Below the pieces are notes generated by a model that had not been told where the DNA came from, searched no databases, and saw only the letters and a list, made by a program, of their open reading frames with translations. From Deltaproteobacteria bacterium (GTDB taxonomy: Bacteria > Desulfobacterota > Desulfobacteria > Desulfobacterales > JAFDDL01): 7,056 nt of DNA. Location of the stretch: NCBI GenBank assembly GCA_019310865.1, contig JAFDDL010000207.1, positions 1 through 7,056 of the forward strand, given 5' to 3'. Made by a program: the position numbers and the translations under genes. Positions 5,392 through 7,056 of this stretch are shown piece by piece. Position 1 is the stretch's first letter, and every line of letters begins with the position of its first letter.

Positions 5392-6141
5392 ATGTTACTA
5401 GAAGGTAAAAATGCCATCGTCACCGGCGGATCCCAGGGAATTGGAACGGCCATCAGCCTCGAACTTGCCAATGAGGGGGCCAACGTCTGCCTCACGTACC
5501 GCAAACACGAGGCGGAAGCCCTTGAGGTTAAACAGCAGATCGAGGCGCTCGGCCGAAAGGCCCTGGCAATCACCTGTGACACATCGGTTTTTGCAGACGC
5601 TGAAAATGTCGTCCAGGCGGCAGTGGAGGCCTTTGGCCGGGTTGACATTCTGGTCAACAACGCCGGTATGAACTGGGACGGCGTTTCATGGAAAATGAGC
5701 GAGGAGCAATGGGATCGCGTCCTTTCGGTCAACCTCAAAGGGTATTTCAACTTTACCCGCCAGGTGGCCCCCCTGTTCAAAGCCCAGTCTGGAGGGAAAA
5801 TTATCAATGTCTCTTCCATCAACGGCATGCGGGGAAAATTCGGTCAAACCAATTACTCTGCCTCCAAAGCCGGTATTATCGGCTTCACCAAGGCTCTGGC
5901 CAAGGAGCTCGGTGCGTTCAATGTAACGGCAAATGTTGTGGCGCCGGGGTTGATCGAAACGGCCATGCTGAAAGAATCGTCGGCCCGGGATAAAATCATC
6001 GATCTGGCCATGGCTGAAATCGCGGTAAAGCGCATCGGGCAGCCCGAAGACCTTGCCTATCTGGTCTCTTTTCTGGCCTCGGATAAGGCGCGCCATATTA
6101 CCGGTGAAGTCATCAAGGTGGACGGTGGACAATATATATAG
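5392..6141 (+). CDS. Short-chain dehydrogenase/reductase (SDR, FabG/BadH-like), candidate hydroxyacyl-CoA dehydrogenase of the pathway
   Basis: This is a 249-residue classical SDR. The cofactor motif is TGGSQGIG (11-18), NNAG is at 89-92, and the catalytic tetrad is N114, S142, Y155 and K159 (YSASK). The C-terminal TGEVIKVDGGQYI is typical of FabG-like proteins. The second beta strand ends LTYRK with no acidic residue, which favours NADP(H) over NAD but does not prove it. The ATG has an excellent AGGAGG (5379-5384). The gene sits 15 bases after bamA and 96 before bamR, the place normally held by the medium-chain dehydrogenase BamQ/Had. By context it may oxidise 6-hydroxycyclohex-1-ene-1-carbonyl-CoA. 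Alternatively it may oxidise 3-hydroxypimelyl-CoA, the BamA product. Both are beta-hydroxyacyl-CoA substrates, and Rhodopseudomonas BadH is an SDR acting on a related alicyclic hydroxyacyl-CoA. A fatty-acid FabG role cannot be excluded from sequence alone. Confidence 0.9.
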   Translation: MLLEGKNAIVTGGSQGIGTAISLELANEGANVCLTYRKHEAEALEVKQQIEALGRKALAITCDTSVFADAENVVQAAVEAFGRVDILVNNAGMNWDGVSWKMSEEQWDRVLSVNLKGYFNFTRQVAPLFKAQSGGKIINVSSINGMRGKFGQTNYSASKAGIIGFTKALAKELGAFNVTANVVAPGLIETAMLKESSARDKIIDLAMAEIAVKRIGQPEDLAYLVSFLASDKARHITGEVIKVDGGQYI

Positions 6142-6158
6142 GAACAAAAAGATGTGAC

Positions 6159-6196
6159 AGCCGTTGATAAATGACGGGCTCCCGTTAATGGGGGCT
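6159..6196 (+). promoter_or_regulatory. Two mutually exclusive weak hairpins between the SDR gene and bamR
   Basis: AGCCGT (6159-6164) can pair with ACGGGCT (6174-6180) with one bulge. GCTCCC (6178-6183) can pair instead with GGGGGC (6190-6195), including one G-U pair, around the loop GTTAAT. The two share bases 6178-6180, so they cannot form together. Neither is followed by a U tract. This is suggestive of a processing or attenuation site, but the stems are short. Confidence 0.3.
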
Positions 6197-6237
6197 AATA
6201 ATAGTTGCGAAGATAGAAATTACAGGGAGAGGCGAAC

Positions 6238-7008
6238 ATGTCGGATTGTAAATTTTTCAAATTCGAACAGGCCGACGGCGTGGCGAAAATCACTCTGAAC
6301 CGGCCCAAGCACAATGTCTTGAATATCGAAATGATGAACGAGCTCAGTAACCAATTTCAGGTCCTCGCCAATGACGTGGATCTGAAATGCCTGGTCATTT
6401 TCGGCGAAGGGAAAAGCTGGTGTGCCGGTGTTGAAGTGGGCGACCACAGGCCCGAGATGGTCGATGAAATGATGGCCGCCTTCAGCCGAACCCTTGAACT
6501 GCTGGACAGCTTTACGGTGCCCACCATCGCTGCAGTTCACGGCGCCTGCCTGGGCGGTGGAATGGAGGTCGCCATTGCCTGCGATATGGTGATTGCATCG
6601 GACAGCGCAGTTTTCGGCCAGCCCGAAATCAAACTCGGCTTTTTCCCGCCGTACGCTGCCATCCGCCTGCCCGAACTGGTGGGACCGGCCAAGGCCATCG
6701 AGGTCTGCGTCACGGGAAAACGCTATTCTGCCGGCGAAGCATTGGCCATGGGCATGATCGCCACAGTTGTGGACAAAGAGCAGTTTTCCGAAAAGGTCGA
6801 AGCGATGATAAAAGAGATCAGCTATTGCAGCCCCCTGATCATCCGATTGAACAAGCAGGCAGTCAAGGATCATCTGGGATGCTCTTTTGCTGACGGCATG
6901 AAGGGCGTAAACGATCTGTTCTTGAACACGCTCATGAAAACGGAAGATACGCTAGAGGGTATTAAAAGTTTTGAGGAAAAGCGTCGGCCGCTTTGGAAAA
7001 ATAAATAA
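6238..7008 (+). CDS. bamR: BamR: cyclohexa-1,5-diene-1-carbonyl-CoA hydratase
   Basis: BamR (Dch) hydrates cyclohexa-1,5-diene-1-carbonyl-CoA, the product of benzoyl-CoA reductase, to 6-hydroxycyclohex-1-ene-1-carbonyl-CoA. The 256-residue crotonase-fold protein has NRPKHNVLNIEMMNEL (21-36), WCAGVEVGDH (61-70) and HGACLGGGMEVAIACD (101-116) forming the CoA pocket and oxyanion hole. E110 and E130 (FGQPE) stand at the positions of the two catalytic glutamates of enoyl-CoA hydratases. The usual GxGGTQRL of those hydratases is replaced by LGFFPPYAAIRLPELVGP (133-150), which I associate with dienoyl-CoA hydratases. That separates it from ordinary beta-oxidation hydratases. The ATG at 6238 follows GGGAGAGG (6225-6232). 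The gene ends directly before a 12-base tandem repeat, and no terminator hairpin is visible before the edge. Confidence 0.92.
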   Translation: MSDCKFFKFEQADGVAKITLNRPKHNVLNIEMMNELSNQFQVLANDVDLKCLVIFGEGKSWCAGVEVGDHRPEMVDEMMAAFSRTLELLDSFTVPTIAAVHGACLGGGMEVAIACDMVIASDSAVFGQPEIKLGFFPPYAAIRLPELVGPAKAIEVCVTGKRYSAGEALAMGMIATVVDKEQFSEKVEAMIKEISYCSPLIIRLNKQAVKDHLGCSFADGMKGVNDLFLNTLMKTEDTLEGIKSFEEKRRPLWKNK

Positions 7009-7056
7009 CTAAGGGGATCGCTAAGGGGATCGCTAAGGGGATCGCTAAGGGGATCG
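7009..7056. repeat. 12-base tandem repeat (CTAAGGGGATCG), four exact copies, continuing to the window edge
   Basis: Exact units lie at 7009-7020, 7021-7032, 7033-7044 and 7045-7056. The array begins on the base after the bamR TAA stop and reaches the last base, so the true copy number is unknown. The unit length is a multiple of three. One frame reads Leu-Arg-Gly-Ser repeatedly, and another carries a TAA in each unit. No inverted repeat or hairpin is evident in the unit beyond the GATC core. Confidence 0.97.

Noticed and set aside
5178..5828. A 216-codon minus-strand frame opposite bamA and the SDR gene
   Set aside because: It spans the junction of two well-identified genes on the other strand and shows no motif of its own.
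6220..6873. A 217-codon minus-strand frame opposite bamR
   Set aside because: It is His/Asp/Gly-rich because it mirrors codons of bamR; there is no family resemblance and no start signal.

Overview
This window carries part of an anaerobic benzoyl-CoA degradation locus of the class II (ATP-independent, tungsten-dependent) type. The genes are those of the Bam system known from strict anaerobes such as Geobacter, Syntrophus and benzoate-oxidising sulfate reducers. A member of the Desulfobacterota (former Deltaproteobacteria) is therefore the likely source. That assignment rests on gene content; no taxonomic marker is present.

Layout. The left half (1-3839) is read on the minus strand in the order bamB (AOR-family benzoyl-CoA reductase subunit), bamC (ferredoxin-like subunit), bamD (heterodisulfide-reductase-like subunit, broken into two reading frames here) and the first codons of a probable bamE running off the left edge. 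A 403-base intergenic region (3840-4242) holds two back-to-back promoters with strikingly similar sequences and a heptamer tandem repeat in the bamB leader. The right half (4243-7008) is read on the plus strand: bamA (ring-opening 6-oxocyclohex-1-ene-1-carbonyl-CoA hydrolase), a short-chain dehydrogenase/reductase (SDR), and bamR (dienoyl-CoA hydratase). The window ends in four exact copies of a 12-base tandem repeat.

How the genes work together. BamB with BamC dearomatises benzoyl-CoA to cyclohexa-1,5-diene-1-carbonyl-CoA, with low-potential electrons supplied through BamD and BamE and further subunits outside the window. BamR adds water to give 6-hydroxycyclohex-1-ene-1-carbonyl-CoA. A dehydrogenase makes the 6-oxo compound, and BamA opens the ring to 3-hydroxypimelyl-CoA. 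The usual dehydrogenase for the third step (BamQ/Had) belongs to the medium-chain zinc-type family and is absent here. An SDR sits in its place.

Most notable points: the SDR in the position of bamQ/had; an apparent deletion plus frameshift inside bamD; mirror-image divergent promoters sharing a 16-base block (15/16 identical); and two different tandem repeats, one in the bamB leader and one directly after bamR.
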